A DNA stretch of 64,000 nt from Streptomyces sp. NBC_01446 (GTDB taxonomy: Bacteria > Actinomycetota > Actinomycetes > Streptomycetales > Streptomycetaceae): positions 930,001-994,000 of the forward strand of contig NZ_JAPEPO010000002.1 of NCBI RefSeq assembly GCF_026340095.1, given 5' to 3'. The translations under genes were made by a program, and so were the position numbers. The notes beneath the pieces are model-generated. The model was given only the letters and a program-made list of their open reading frames with translations. It had not been told where the DNA came from and did not search any database. Below are positions 24,617 through 33,149 of this stretch, in pieces (position 1 is the stretch's first letter; each line of letters begins with the position of its first letter).

Positions 24617-25629
24617 CGGGCCACCTCTCCGGTCGGTTGCAGCGTCTCGAGGTGGCACCGCGACGGGTGCCCGTCAAGGCCGGTCAGTGTCGGGCGGCGC
24701 GTACCGCAGGCGTCGTCGGGTACCAGGTGTGTCTTCGGACAGCGGTCGGCGAAGAGGCAGCCGTTGGGCAGCGCCAACAGCGACGGCGGGAAGCCCGGGA
24801 TGGGGTTGAGCCGTTCGGACCGCTGCGCCAGCGACGGCATCGAGGCCAGCAGCCCCTGGGTGTAGGGGTGTCGGGGGTCCTCGAAGAGCTTCGCGACGGT
24901 CGCCTGCTCCACGCACTCCCCGCCGTACATCACCACGACCTGGTGACACACCTCGGCGACCACGCCGAGGTCGTGGGTCACCAGGATCACGGAGGTCCCG
25001 GTCTCGTCCTGCAGTTCGTTGAGCAGGTCGAGGATCTGGGCCTGCACGGTGACGTCGAGGGCGGTGGTGGGTTCGTCGGCGATCAGCAGCTCGGGTTCGC
25101 AGACGAGCGCCATGGCGATCATCGCGCGCTGGCGCATGCCGCCGGAGAACTCGTGCGGGTAGGCGGCACAGCGGCGCTTGGGGTCGGGGATCCCGACGCG
25201 GCCGAGCATGTCGACGGCGACCTGCGCCGCGGCCTTCTTGGAGACGTCGTTGTGCACCCGGTAGGCCTCGGCGATCTGGGCACCGACGGGGTAGAAGGGG
25301 TGCATGGCCGACAGCGGGTCCTGGAAGATCATCGCGATCTTCTTGCCGCGGTAGGCGCGCATCCGCGTCTCGGTGAGCGTGTTGAGATCCTGTCCGTCGA
25401 GGAGGATCTGTCCGGTGACCTCGGCTGCGGTGTCCTTGAGCAGACCCATCAACGCCTGGCTCGTGACGGTCTTGCCGGAGCCGGATTCGCCGACGATTCC
25501 GACGGTTTCCCCGCGCGCCAGCGTCAGGTCCATCCCGTTGACGGCGTGCACCACACCGTCGTCGGTCGGGAAGCTCACCCGTAGATCGCGGATGGCCAGC
25601 ATGGGCGCGGCGGCTTCGGGCGTGGTCAT
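24613..25629 (-). CDS. Dipeptide/oligopeptide-type ABC transporter ATP-binding protein (DppD/OppD-like)
   Basis: A 338-residue ATPase. GESGSGKT (Walker A, near 52), MIFQDPLSAMHPFY (Q-loop), FSGGMRQR (signature), LLIADEPTTALD (Walker B) and VTHD (switch) are all present. The C-terminal CLFADRCPK cysteines are the family extension. Starts with one base of overlap with the permease stop (TGATG) and ends in ATGA overlap with the next ATPase gene, so the three genes are translationally coupled. Confidence 0.9.
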   Translation of the reverse strand: MTTPEAAAPMLAIRDLRVSFPTDDGVVHAVNGMDLTLARGETVGIVGESGSGKTVTSQALMGLLKDTAAEVTGQILLDGQDLNTLTETRMRAYRGKKIAMIFQDPLSAMHPFYPVGAQIAEAYRVHNDVSKKAAAQVAVDMLGRVGIPDPKRRCAAYPHEFSGGMRQRAMIAMALVCEPELLIADEPTTALDVTVQAQILDLLNELQDETGTSVILVTHDLGVVAEVCHQVVVMYGGECVEQATVAKLFEDPRHPYTQGLLASMPSLAQRSERLNPIPGFPPSLLALPNGCLFADRCPKTHLVPDDACGTRRPTLTGLDGHPSRCHLETLQPTGEVAR

Positions 25630-26630
25630 CAGGCGACCCTCACTCGCGGGTCGATCACCGCGTAGGCGATGTCGACCACGACGTTGGCGACAATGATGAA
25701 GAACGCGGCCATCATGGTGATGGCCATGGTGACCGGCAGGTCACCGGACTGTGCGGCGTGCACCGCGGTGAATCCGACACCCGGCACCGAGAAGATCTGC
25801 TCCGTGAGTACGGCTCCGCCCAGCAGGCCGCCGATGTCGAGGCCGAGCATGGTGACGACCGGAGTGATGCCGGCCCGCGCGCCGTGCTTGAACACGATGT
25901 TCCGCCGGGACAGTCCCTTCGCGCGGGCGGTGCGCATGAAGTCCTCGCCGAAGGTCTCCAGCATGTTGCTGCGGGTGACCCGGATGTACTGCGCGCTGAA
26001 CAGCACGGCCAGCGCCACCCAGGGCAGCAGGTAGTTCAGGAACCAGCCGCCGGGACCCGCCGCGTCGAACGGAGTGGCTATCTCGTTGGTGGTGAACGGC
26101 AGCAGGTCCAGCGTGCTGACGAACAGGAGCAGCAGCAACAGGCCCGTCACCGGAATGGGCAGCGATACGCCGACGGAGGCGCCGCCGACGATCAGCTTGT
26201 CGGCGAACCGGCCCTTGCGCAGCGCCGCGAGCAGGCCGAGGCCGACACCGGCGACGGTCCACAGCACGATCGCACCGCTGGCCACCGACAGTGTGTACGG
26301 CAGGGCCCGGCCGATGATCGTGGTGACGTCCTCGTTGGTCTGGAACGACTTGCCCAGGCACGGCCAGTTGCACAGGGTCTCGGCGCCGGGCGCGCCGACG
26401 GTGTGGCTGCTCACGAGCCCCGACATGTACGTGAAGTACTGGGTGAGGAACGGCTTGTCCATCCCGAGCGCGATCCGGGCCTCGGCGATGCGCTGCGGTG
26501 TGCACTCCTGACCGCAGGCCGCCGCGGCCGGGTCCGCGGGGCCGAGCTGGAACAGACTGAACGTCACGAAGCTGATGACAAACAAGAGCACGATCATCGC
26601 GACGAAGCGCCGCATCAGGAAACTGGTCAT
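25629..26630 (-). CDS. Dipeptide/oligopeptide-type ABC transporter permease (DppB/OppB-like)
   Basis: A 333-residue permease with six predicted membrane segments, starting with the typical first helix (FLMRRFVAMIVLLFVISFV). The segment FMRTARAKGLSRRNIVFKHG near 230 is the EAA-type loop that contacts the ATPase. The FQLGPADPAAAACG stretch and a periplasmic loop with two cysteines follow helix one. Overlaps the OppD-like gene by one base. It follows the substrate-binding protein gene after 62 bases. Confidence 0.9.
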   Translation of the reverse strand: MTSFLMRRFVAMIVLLFVISFVTFSLFQLGPADPAAAACGQECTPQRIAEARIALGMDKPFLTQYFTYMSGLVSSHTVGAPGAETLCNWPCLGKSFQTNEDVTTIIGRALPYTLSVASGAIVLWTVAGVGLGLLAALRKGRFADKLIVGGASVGVSLPIPVTGLLLLLLFVSTLDLLPFTTNEIATPFDAAGPGGWFLNYLLPWVALAVLFSAQYIRVTRSNMLETFGEDFMRTARAKGLSRRNIVFKHGARAGITPVVTMLGLDIGGLLGGAVLTEQIFSVPGVGFTAVHAAQSGDLPVTMAITMMAAFFIIVANVVVDIAYAVIDPRVRVA

Positions 26631-26692
26631 GGGTGCGACCTGCCGGCTCGGGATGAACTCACCGTTCGATTACCTCTCTTGTGCGGCGTGCG

Positions 26693-28411
26693 TCAGTGCT
26701 CGGCGCCGACGATCGACAGGTCTATGGCGCCGAAGAAGTAACCCATCTGGGCGCCTCGGACCTTGGAGCCGACCACGCTGCTGGTGTAGCTGCGCACCAG
26801 CGGGACGAGCGGGTAGGCCTGCATGGTCCGGTCGAAGAGGGTGGCCCACTTCTTGCCCAGTTCCTCACTGGTCCCGTTGGTGCCGCGGAGCTCGTACATG
26901 GCGCGGGCGATCTTCGGGTCGTGGAAGCGCGGGATGTTGGAGAAGCCGTAGGTCTTGCCGTCCAGGCTCGGCCCCACGTTCGGGTCGACGGTGGTGCGCA
27001 CCGAACCGCTGTCCGCGCCGCCGCACCAGCCGCTGCGGGCGATGTCCGGCATCTGGTCACCGGCCAGCACGGTGTAGTAGTTGGCGGCCGGGATCGGGCG
27101 CAGTTGCAGGTCGATGCCGAGCTTCTTGAAATTCTGCTGGAGCACGGTGCCGACGTTCTTGTAGCGGGCGTTGGTGTCCGCGTAGCCGTAGACCAGCTTC
27201 TTGGGGACCTTCTTGCCCTTCAGGAGCTTCTTGGCCTCGTCCAGCTTCGGCTTGCCCGCGGGGTCCAGGTCGGTGTGCTGTGCGACGTAACCGCGCTGGG
27301 CGGGGTTGATGTACGACTGGGCCACCTTGCCGAAGCGTGCGCCGCCGTACTGGACCTGGATGGAGCCGCGGTCGATGGAGAGCGCCATCGCCTTGCGGAC
27401 GTCGGGGTCCTTGATGGTCTCGGTGTTGAAGTCGAGCACGTCCGTGCAGCCCAGCAGACCGGCCGCGGTGCGCTTCTTGACCTTGGGGTCGTTGAGCTCG
27501 GCCGCGTCGGACGCCTGCAGTCCGCCGTTGCTGTCCAGCGTGATCGCCGTCGGGTCCGAGTCGGCGAGCAGCTGCTGGCTGATGGTGGCCTGGGCGGTGG
27601 ACAGCGTGAAGGTGAACGTGTCAGGCAGGGCGGGCCTGTTGGGGTCGGTGGCCGGGTCCCACCGGTCGTTGCGCACCAGCTTCATCGAGCGTCCGCGGTC
27701 GTACGACTTGATCTTGTACGGGCCCGAGGAGACCGGATGATTGGTGTAGTCGAGCTTGGTGTCCTTGTCCTTCGGCACCGGCGCCGTGTTCGACCGCGAC
27801 ACCAGCGCGGGGAACTCGGCGAACGGCTGCTTGAGGTGGAAGACGACGGTGTGGTCGTTCGGGGTGTCGATCGCCTTGAAGTCGCCGCCGGCGTACGGGC
27901 CCTTGTAGCCGTCGTCGGCCAGGGCCGAGTTCAGCTCCTGCGGTGCCTGGGTGTAGACGTCGCGGGCGTAGGTGCGCTCGACGCCGTACTTGACGGCCTT
28001 GCTGGTGATCGGTGTGCCGTCCTCGAACTTCAGCCCCTTCTTGAGGGTGTAGGTCCAGGTGAGGCCGTCGGCGGAGGCCTTGCCCAGGTCGGTGGCCAGG
28101 TCCGGCACGATGGTCGGCGGCCGGCCGGCGGTCTCCTTGGCCATGGTCAGGGTGCGGTAGTACAGCTGCCCGACGTTGGCGGTCTGGACGTAGTTGCTGT
28201 TGCCGGGGTCCAGGGTCTGGAAGTCCGAGGACATCAGGACGTTGATGTTCCCGCCCTTGGTGGCGTAGCCCTTCCCGACGGTCACCGGCGCGTAGGCGTC
28301 CGCCTTGGCTCCGGCTCCGTCACCGGGGGTGGGCTTGGGGCCGCCGCAGGCGGTGAGGGCCAGCCCGGCACTCACCGTCAGGGCGAGCGCCGCCTTGGTG
28401 CTTCTGTTCAC
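26693..28411 (-). CDS. ABC transporter substrate-binding lipoprotein, family 5
   Basis: A 572-residue solute-binding protein (SBP_bac_5 family) with a lipoprotein signal ending LTACGG, Cys at 22. The domain shows NINVLMSSDFQTLDPGNS, then DLATDLGKASADGLTWTYTL near 115 and SGPYKIKSYDRG near 230. GTG 28411 is chosen because AAGGAG lies 5 bases upstream; the much longer open frame is spurious. Binds peptides or other oligomeric or heterocyclic ligands outside the membrane. Unusually the permease C gene precedes it in the operon, with a 19-bp tandem repeat in the gap. Confidence 0.9.
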   Translation of the reverse strand: MNRSTKAALALTVSAGLALTACGGPKPTPGDGAGAKADAYAPVTVGKGYATKGGNINVLMSSDFQTLDPGNSNYVQTANVGQLYYRTLTMAKETAGRPPTIVPDLATDLGKASADGLTWTYTLKKGLKFEDGTPITSKAVKYGVERTYARDVYTQAPQELNSALADDGYKGPYAGGDFKAIDTPNDHTVVFHLKQPFAEFPALVSRSNTAPVPKDKDTKLDYTNHPVSSGPYKIKSYDRGRSMKLVRNDRWDPATDPNRPALPDTFTFTLSTAQATISQQLLADSDPTAITLDSNGGLQASDAAELNDPKVKKRTAAGLLGCTDVLDFNTETIKDPDVRKAMALSIDRGSIQVQYGGARFGKVAQSYINPAQRGYVAQHTDLDPAGKPKLDEAKKLLKGKKVPKKLVYGYADTNARYKNVGTVLQQNFKKLGIDLQLRPIPAANYYTVLAGDQMPDIARSGWCGGADSGSVRTTVDPNVGPSLDGKTYGFSNIPRFHDPKIARAMYELRGTNGTSEELGKKWATLFDRTMQAYPLVPLVRSYTSSVVGSKVRGAQMGYFFGAIDLSIVGAEH

Positions 28412-28479
28412 TGCGTCTCCTTGCGGACGGGAAACGGATGGCGCACGTCTTGGGCCGATCCGAGGTGGAGCGAAGGATG

Positions 28480-28526
28480 AGAGGTGGGGCAAAGGCTCAG
28501 AGGTGGGGCAAAGGCTCAGAGGTGGG
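28480..28526. repeat. 19-bp tandem repeat (2.5 copies) between permease C and binding-protein genes
   Basis: AGAGGTGGGGCAAAGGCTC at 28480-28498 and 28499-28517, then AGAGGTGGG at 28518-28526. It ends 4 bases before the permease C stop, so it lies in the intergenic leader of the binding-protein gene. Confidence 0.85.
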
Positions 28527-28530
28527 TGGA

Positions 28531-29616
28531 TCAGCTTCGGGAGGACTTGGGGTCGAGGGCGTCCCGGACCGCGTCGCCGAGCAGGTTGAAGGCGAGCACG
28601 GTGATCACCAGTGCGCCGGCCGGGACGGCCAGGAACCACGGATCGGAGAGGTACCAGTTCCCCGACTGGGCCGCGTTGAGCATCTGGCCCCAGGAGGGCG
28701 TGGGGTCCTTGACCCCGACGCCGAGGAACGAGAGGGCCGCCTCCGCGGTGATGTTGGTGGGGATCATCATGGTCGCGTAGACCAGCACGACCCCCATGAC
28801 GTTCGGGATGATCTGCCGGAAGATGATGCTCCGGTGGGAGGCACCGTAGGCCTGCGCGGCCTCGACGAACTCCTGCTGCCGGATCGAGAGCACCTGGCCA
28901 CGCACGACTCTCGCCAGGTACGCCCAGCCGAAGAAGCCGAGGATGATCACCAGTGAGGCGATCGGCACGAGGCTGCCCGAGTCGAGGGAGGTGCCCCGCA
29001 GCCGGGACTGGAGGATCGGGGTCAGCGACAGGACGAGCAGCAGGTGCGGGAAGGCCAGGAACAGGTCCATCACGCGGCTGATCACCATGTCGACCTTGCC
29101 GCCGAAGTATCCGGCGGCCGCGCCGAGCACGGTACCCAGGACCACCGACACCACGGTCGACAGCAGCGCGATGGTGAGGGAGATCCTCGCGCCGTAGGCC
29201 ATGCGCGCGAAGATGTCGCGCCCGAGCCCTGGTTCGAGACCGAGCCAGTGCTCGCCGGACGGAAAGCGGTAGTACGACAGCGGCAGGCCCGGCGTGTCGA
29301 AGTCGTCCAGGAACTCGGGCCCGGTCCGGGCGCTGAACGGGTCGGAGCCCTCGATGGCCACCAACACCGGGGCCAGGACGGCGAACAGCACCATCAGGGC
29401 CACGACGATCAGCGCGGCGACGGCGATCCGGCTGCGCCGAATGCGAAGCCATGCCGTGCCGAGCAGCGATCGCGCGGTGGCGATCTCGGCGGTCGGCTCG
29501 CGCTCGGTTGGTGCGGCCTCGGGCTCCGGTGAAGGCAGGGTGGCCACCTGCCCTTCGGAGGGCTTCGGCGCGCTGGCGCGGCGCGTTCGACTCGTCGACT
29601 CATGCGGATCCGGCAC
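28531..29616 (-). CDS. Dipeptide/oligopeptide-type ABC transporter permease (DppC/OppC-like)
   Basis: A 361-residue permease. A Pro/Glu/Thr-rich cytoplasmic N-terminus of about 75 residues precedes the OppC N-terminal helix (IAVAALIVVALMVLFAVLA). YGARISLTIALLSTVVSVVLG and FVEAAQAYGASHRSIIFRQI near 255 are the core and EAA loop. GTG 29616 is chosen because GAAGGATC lies about 5 bases upstream. First gene of the minus-strand transport operon; a TTGGTATACCG site lies 40 bases before its start. Confidence 0.88.
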   Translation of the reverse strand: MPDPHESTSRTRRASAPKPSEGQVATLPSPEPEAAPTEREPTAEIATARSLLGTAWLRIRRSRIAVAALIVVALMVLFAVLAPVLVAIEGSDPFSARTGPEFLDDFDTPGLPLSYYRFPSGEHWLGLEPGLGRDIFARMAYGARISLTIALLSTVVSVVLGTVLGAAAGYFGGKVDMVISRVMDLFLAFPHLLLVLSLTPILQSRLRGTSLDSGSLVPIASLVIILGFFGWAYLARVVRGQVLSIRQQEFVEAAQAYGASHRSIIFRQIIPNVMGVVLVYATMMIPTNITAEAALSFLGVGVKDPTPSWGQMLNAAQSGNWYLSDPWFLAVPAGALVITVLAFNLLGDAVRDALDPKSSRS

Positions 29617-29654
29617 GTCGATCCTTCGGTGCTCGGGGGTGTGGGTGGCCGGAA

Positions 29655-29666
29655 CGGTATACCAAG
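29655..29666. promoter_or_regulatory. GntR/FCD-type operator, transporter side
   Basis: Minus-strand CTTGGTATACCG contains the perfect palindrome GGTATACC at 29656-29663. It resembles TTGGTGTACCAA at 29859-29870 and lies upstream of the permease C gene. Confidence 0.5.
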
Positions 29667-29858
29667 AATCACGGTTTCCACCAGGGTGATGTGACATCCG
29701 GTGCAGCACTGCTGTGCAGCCCACAAATCAGTCTCACTTCCCTTGTCATCGGCGGGTTATGGTCATGCGGAGCGTGGCGCGAGGCCGACGCCGGCAACCC
29801 GCGCGACGGTGCGGCGCAGCCACCCGCGCCCCGCGACTTCGGTGACTGGTTCGCCTAC

Positions 29859-29870
29859 TTGGTGTACCAA
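29859..29870. promoter_or_regulatory. GntR/FCD-type operator, amidohydrolase side
   Basis: TTGGT-GT-ACCAA, perfect 5-bp arms with 2-bp centre, 4 bases before the GAGAGG ribosome site of the amidohydrolase at 29888. Binding here would block the start of translation or transcription elongation. Confidence 0.55.
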
Positions 29871-29887
29871 ATCTGAGAGGGATGTCG

Positions 29888-31354
29888 ATGAGAACCTTGG
29901 TGACCGCTTCCTGGGTGATCGCCCACGACGGAATCTCGCACGTGGAGATCGCCGACGGAGCCGTGCTGATCGACGGCGACACGATCGTCGACGTGGGTGC
30001 GCGCACCGAACTCGCCCGCCACCAGGCCGACGAACACATCGACCTCGGTGACGCGGTGATCACTCCCGGCCTCGTCGACCTCGATGCCCTCACCGACATC
30101 GACCACCTGATCCTGGACTCCTGGGCGTCCCCGGACCTGGCCTCGGGCTTCACCTGGTCGGCGGACCACTTCGCCGCGCCCCGGGCGGTGTTCGACGCGG
30201 CGCAACGGCGCACGGTGCGCGAGTACGCGCTGACCCAGCTCGCCCTGCACGGCGTCACCAGCTACATGCCGATCGCCTCCGAGGTGCACAGCGACTGGGC
30301 CGAGACGTTCGAGGACTTCGTGGCCATGGCCGAGGTGTCCACGAAGCTGGGTCTGCGTGCCTTCCTCGGGCCGTCGTTCCGGTCCGGCGTCAACGTGATC
30401 GGCGCGGACGGAAAGCGCACCGTGCAGTTCGACGAGGAGGCGGGCCGGCGCGGCCTTGCCGACGCGCTGCGCTTCCTGGACCACGCCTCGCAACTGGCCG
30501 ACCCGCTGGTGACCGGGGTCCTGCTCCCCTGCCGGATCGAGACACTCACCCCGGACCTCCTGCGCGACATCGCCCGGGCCGCACACGAACGCGGCGCGCT
30601 GGTACGCCTGCACGCCTTGCAGGGCATGTCCGAGCGCGACTTCATCCAGCACACCTACGGGCGTACGCCGCTTCAACTCATCGCCGAATCAGGGCTGTTG
30701 TCGGACCGGCTGATCGTGCCGCACGGAGTGGTGCTGGACGTACACCCGGAAGTGCTCGGAGCCGACACCGGAGATGTCGCGGTGCTCGCCGACGCGGGTG
30801 TGTCGATCGTGCACTGCCCGCTGACCAACGCCCGGTACGCCCACAACCTGCACACGTTCGGCGCCTACCGGGCGCAGGGAGTGAACCTGTGTCTCGGCAC
30901 GGACTCCTTCCCGCCGGACCTGATCCGCGGCATCGACGTGGGCACCCAGGTCGCCAAGATCCAGGCCGGTGACCTGGGCCAGGGCCACCTCGCCGGCTAC
31001 TTCGAAGCGCTCTGGACCGGTGGCGCGAGGGCGCTGCACCGGCCGGACCTGGGCCGCCTGGCCGCGGGGGCCACCGCCGACCTCGCGGCGTTCGCCCTCG
31101 ACGACTTCCGCATGGGCGTCACCGAGGATCCGCTGCGCACCCTCGTACTCAACGGCACCGCGCGCGACGCGGTCCTGACGATGGTCGCGGGCAAGGTCGT
31201 CATGCGCGACGGCTCGATCCCCGGCGTCGACCTCCCCGCCCTGAGGCGCGCCGGGCAGGAGCTGTTCGACGTCATGCGCGCGGCGTATCCGGAGCGGGAC
31301 CACCGCCGTCGCCCGGTGGACGAACTCTTCCCTCCGGTGTTTCCGCGGGGGTAG
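29888..31354 (+). CDS. Amidohydrolase of the chlorohydrolase/aminohydrolase (COG0402) superfamily
   Basis: A 488-residue amidohydrolase. ATG 29888 is preferred to ATG 29882 because GAGAGG is 7 bases away. HCPLTNARYAHNLHTFGAYR near 310 and GTDSFPPD near 340 are typical of the TrzN/AtzA/SAH-deaminase group, and VRLHALQGMSE near 240 has a metal His. The usual first HxH is absent: the site reads PGLVDLDALTDIDH, so metal binding must differ or be lost. Divergent from the transporter operon through shared operators. Likely acts on the imported compound. Confidence 0.8.
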   Translation: MRTLVTASWVIAHDGISHVEIADGAVLIDGDTIVDVGARTELARHQADEHIDLGDAVITPGLVDLDALTDIDHLILDSWASPDLASGFTWSADHFAAPRAVFDAAQRRTVREYALTQLALHGVTSYMPIASEVHSDWAETFEDFVAMAEVSTKLGLRAFLGPSFRSGVNVIGADGKRTVQFDEEAGRRGLADALRFLDHASQLADPLVTGVLLPCRIETLTPDLLRDIARAAHERGALVRLHALQGMSERDFIQHTYGRTPLQLIAESGLLSDRLIVPHGVVLDVHPEVLGADTGDVAVLADAGVSIVHCPLTNARYAHNLHTFGAYRAQGVNLCLGTDSFPPDLIRGIDVGTQVAKIQAGDLGQGHLAGYFEALWTGGARALHRPDLGRLAAGATADLAAFALDDFRMGVTEDPLRTLVLNGTARDAVLTMVAGKVVMRDGSIPGVDLPALRRAGQELFDVMRAAYPERDHRRRPVDELFPPVFPRG

Positions 31355-31374
31355 GGCACTTGGCCCCACCCCCG
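31346..31374 (+). terminator. Hairpin terminator after the amidohydrolase
   Basis: CGGGGGTAGGGC (31346-31357) pairs with GCCCCACCCCCG (31363-31374) with one mismatch and a 5-nt loop, overlapping the stop codon. Confidence 0.65.
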
Positions 31375-31420
31375 TCGATAGTCGCTGGCGCGGCACGCGG
31401 CCCCGTGGTGGGGTGTGGGG

Positions 31421-31950
31421 ATGAACGAGGACAAGGAGAGCCGGGCTGCCATGTTGCGGCTGCCCACGCTGGAGCTCCGGCATCACGCCCTCATCGCGGG
31501 CGTAGCCGGTGAGAAGCAGGTCGCGGCGTCTGTCGGTCCGGACGCACAGGTCATTGCGTTGTGGTCGAAGCCCCGTGAACTCCCCGGGCTCGCGGCCGCG
31601 ACGACCAGCGCCGGAGGGGCGGTTACTACACGGACTTCCCGATCGTCCGCGTCCGTGACGGCGCGGTGGCGTCCTGGCGCAACAGCGTCGCTGGAGCGAC
31701 GGCTCTCGCCGTCAAGGACTCACGCGTCGCGCTGCTCGGCGGCTACGGACCACACCACGACCGGCTGTCCGTGGGCACCCTCGACAGCAAAGACCTCCGC
31801 ATCACGGACGAGTACCGGATCGTGCTGCCGAACGGTCGGCCCCTACCGAAGCACACACAAGTGATCGGCCGGGGCCCGGACTTGCACGTCCTGTCGGACA
31901 ACGACTGGTACCGACTCGGCCTGGAGGAGATCCCCCAGGCAACTCCCTGA
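31421..31950 (+). pseudogene. Frameshifted remnant of a Streptomyces hypothetical protein
   Basis: Frame one from ATG 31421 reads MNEDKESRAAMLRLPTLEL then HHALIAGVAGEKQVAASVG and ALWSKPRELPGLAAATT. Near 31612 sense moves to another frame: GGYYTDFPIVRVRDGAVASW, RVALLGGYGPHHDRLSV, DLHVLSDNDWYRLGLEEIP, stopping at 31950. Both pieces look like strands of one beta-propeller-like protein, with a deletion and frameshift at the join. No named family. Confidence 0.6.
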
Positions 31951-31963
31951 CAGACTGCACGTC

Positions 31964-32719
31964 ATGACCGCCACACGCAGCACGACTGTCGAGATCCCCA
32001 CCGGGGACGGCACTGCCGACGCCTATCTCGCCCACCCCGACGACGACGCCGCCCACCCGGCCGTCCTGCTCTACATGGATGCCTTCGGGCTGCGCCCCCA
32101 GCTCAGGGCGATGGCCGACCGTCTCGCGGCGGCCGGCTACACCGTGCTCGTCCCCAACGTGTTCTACCGTCACGGCCGGGCGCCGGTCGTGACGCTGCCC
32201 GACTTCATCACCGACGCCGAGCGGCCGGCGCTGTTCGAGCAGATCGTCCCCCTCATGGGCGACCTGACCGCGGACGCGGTGGCACGCGACTCCGCCGCCT
32301 TCCTGTCGTGGCTGGCCGACTCCCCCGCGGCCGCCGCCGGACCCGTCGGCGTCACCGGTTACTGCCTGGGCGCCCGCCTGGCCCTGCTCACCGCGGGCAG
32401 CCATCCCGAGAGGGTCGCGGCGGCGGCCGGCTTCCACGGCGCGGGCCTGGCCACCGACGACCCCACGAGCCCCCACCTCCTCGCCGGCCGGATCACCGCG
32501 GAGCTCTGCTTCGGCCACGCCGACGAGGACCCGTCCATGCCGCCCGAGCAGATCGAACGCCTCGACAAGGCGCTCAGCGCGGCGGGCGTCCGCCACCACT
32601 CCGAGGTCTACACGGGCGCCCACCACGGCTTCACCATGGCGGACACCAACCGGTTCGACGCCGAGGCCGCGGAACGGCACTGGAGCGCGCTGCTCGACCT
32701 GTTGGGCCGCAGCCTCTGA
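31964..32719 (+). CDS. Dienelactone hydrolase family protein
   Basis: A 251-residue alpha/beta hydrolase of the dienelactone hydrolase family. TGYCLGAR places the nucleophile Cys at 134, HADEDPSMP near 192 the Asp, and TGAHHGFTM near 223 the His. AVLLYMDAFGLRPQL near 34 is the oxyanion strand. Family members hydrolyse dienelactones in aromatic breakdown or related esters; no chlorocatechol genes are adjacent, so the substrate is open. Confidence 0.87.
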   Translation: MTATRSTTVEIPTGDGTADAYLAHPDDDAAHPAVLLYMDAFGLRPQLRAMADRLAAAGYTVLVPNVFYRHGRAPVVTLPDFITDAERPALFEQIVPLMGDLTADAVARDSAAFLSWLADSPAAAAGPVGVTGYCLGARLALLTAGSHPERVAAAAGFHGAGLATDDPTSPHLLAGRITAELCFGHADEDPSMPPEQIERLDKALSAAGVRHHSEVYTGAHHGFTMADTNRFDAEAAERHWSALLDLLGRSL

Positions 32720-32742
32720 TTCTGCGTCGAGCGACTGGGACC

Positions 32743-32985
32743 TTCAGACCGGGACCGTCCTGCGTGTGACCTCGGCGAGTTCGGCGCGCAGCGCCGCGAA
32801 GCTGGGGTCTCCGCGCAGTGCGGCCACGTCCGTGGCCGTCTCGCGCGGGAGCGGAACCGTCACCTCGCCGATCACACGGCCCTGGGCCTCCGCCATGACG
32901 AGGACGCGGGAGCCGAGCAGGAGGGCTTCCTGGGCGGAGTGCGTGACGAACAGGACGGTTGTTCCCGTGACCGCGGCCAGGGCCT
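32743..32985 (-). pseudogene. ABC transporter ATPase 3' remnant (SsuB/TauB-like)
   Basis: A minus frame ending at 32743 reads QALAAVTGTTVLFVTHSAQE then ALLLGSRVLVMAEAQGRVIG and PLPRETATDVAALRGDP. VLFVTHSxxEALLLGxRVLVM is the His-switch end of nitrate/sulfonate/taurine-type ATPases. The Walker A, signature and Walker B parts are missing; the sequence beyond about 32985 (to 33149) holds no recognisable gene. A truncated relic. Confidence 0.65.
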
Positions 32986-33149
32986 GACCTCCTCCTGGCT
33001 GCGCACCCCCGATCCTGACGCGCCGCTGCCCAACGCACCTGCCACGCCTGACGCACCGGCACCCGGCACACCTGCCGTGTCGTCTTCCATGGCGATGACC
33101 GCGCGAGGCCTCATCCGGCCGGCCAGATCAACGCACCGGGGCACTACAC

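Noticed and set aside
26681..28480. 599-codon plus-strand frame opposite the substrate-binding protein
   Set aside because: Shadow; the minus frame has a lipobox and the family-5 binding-protein motifs.
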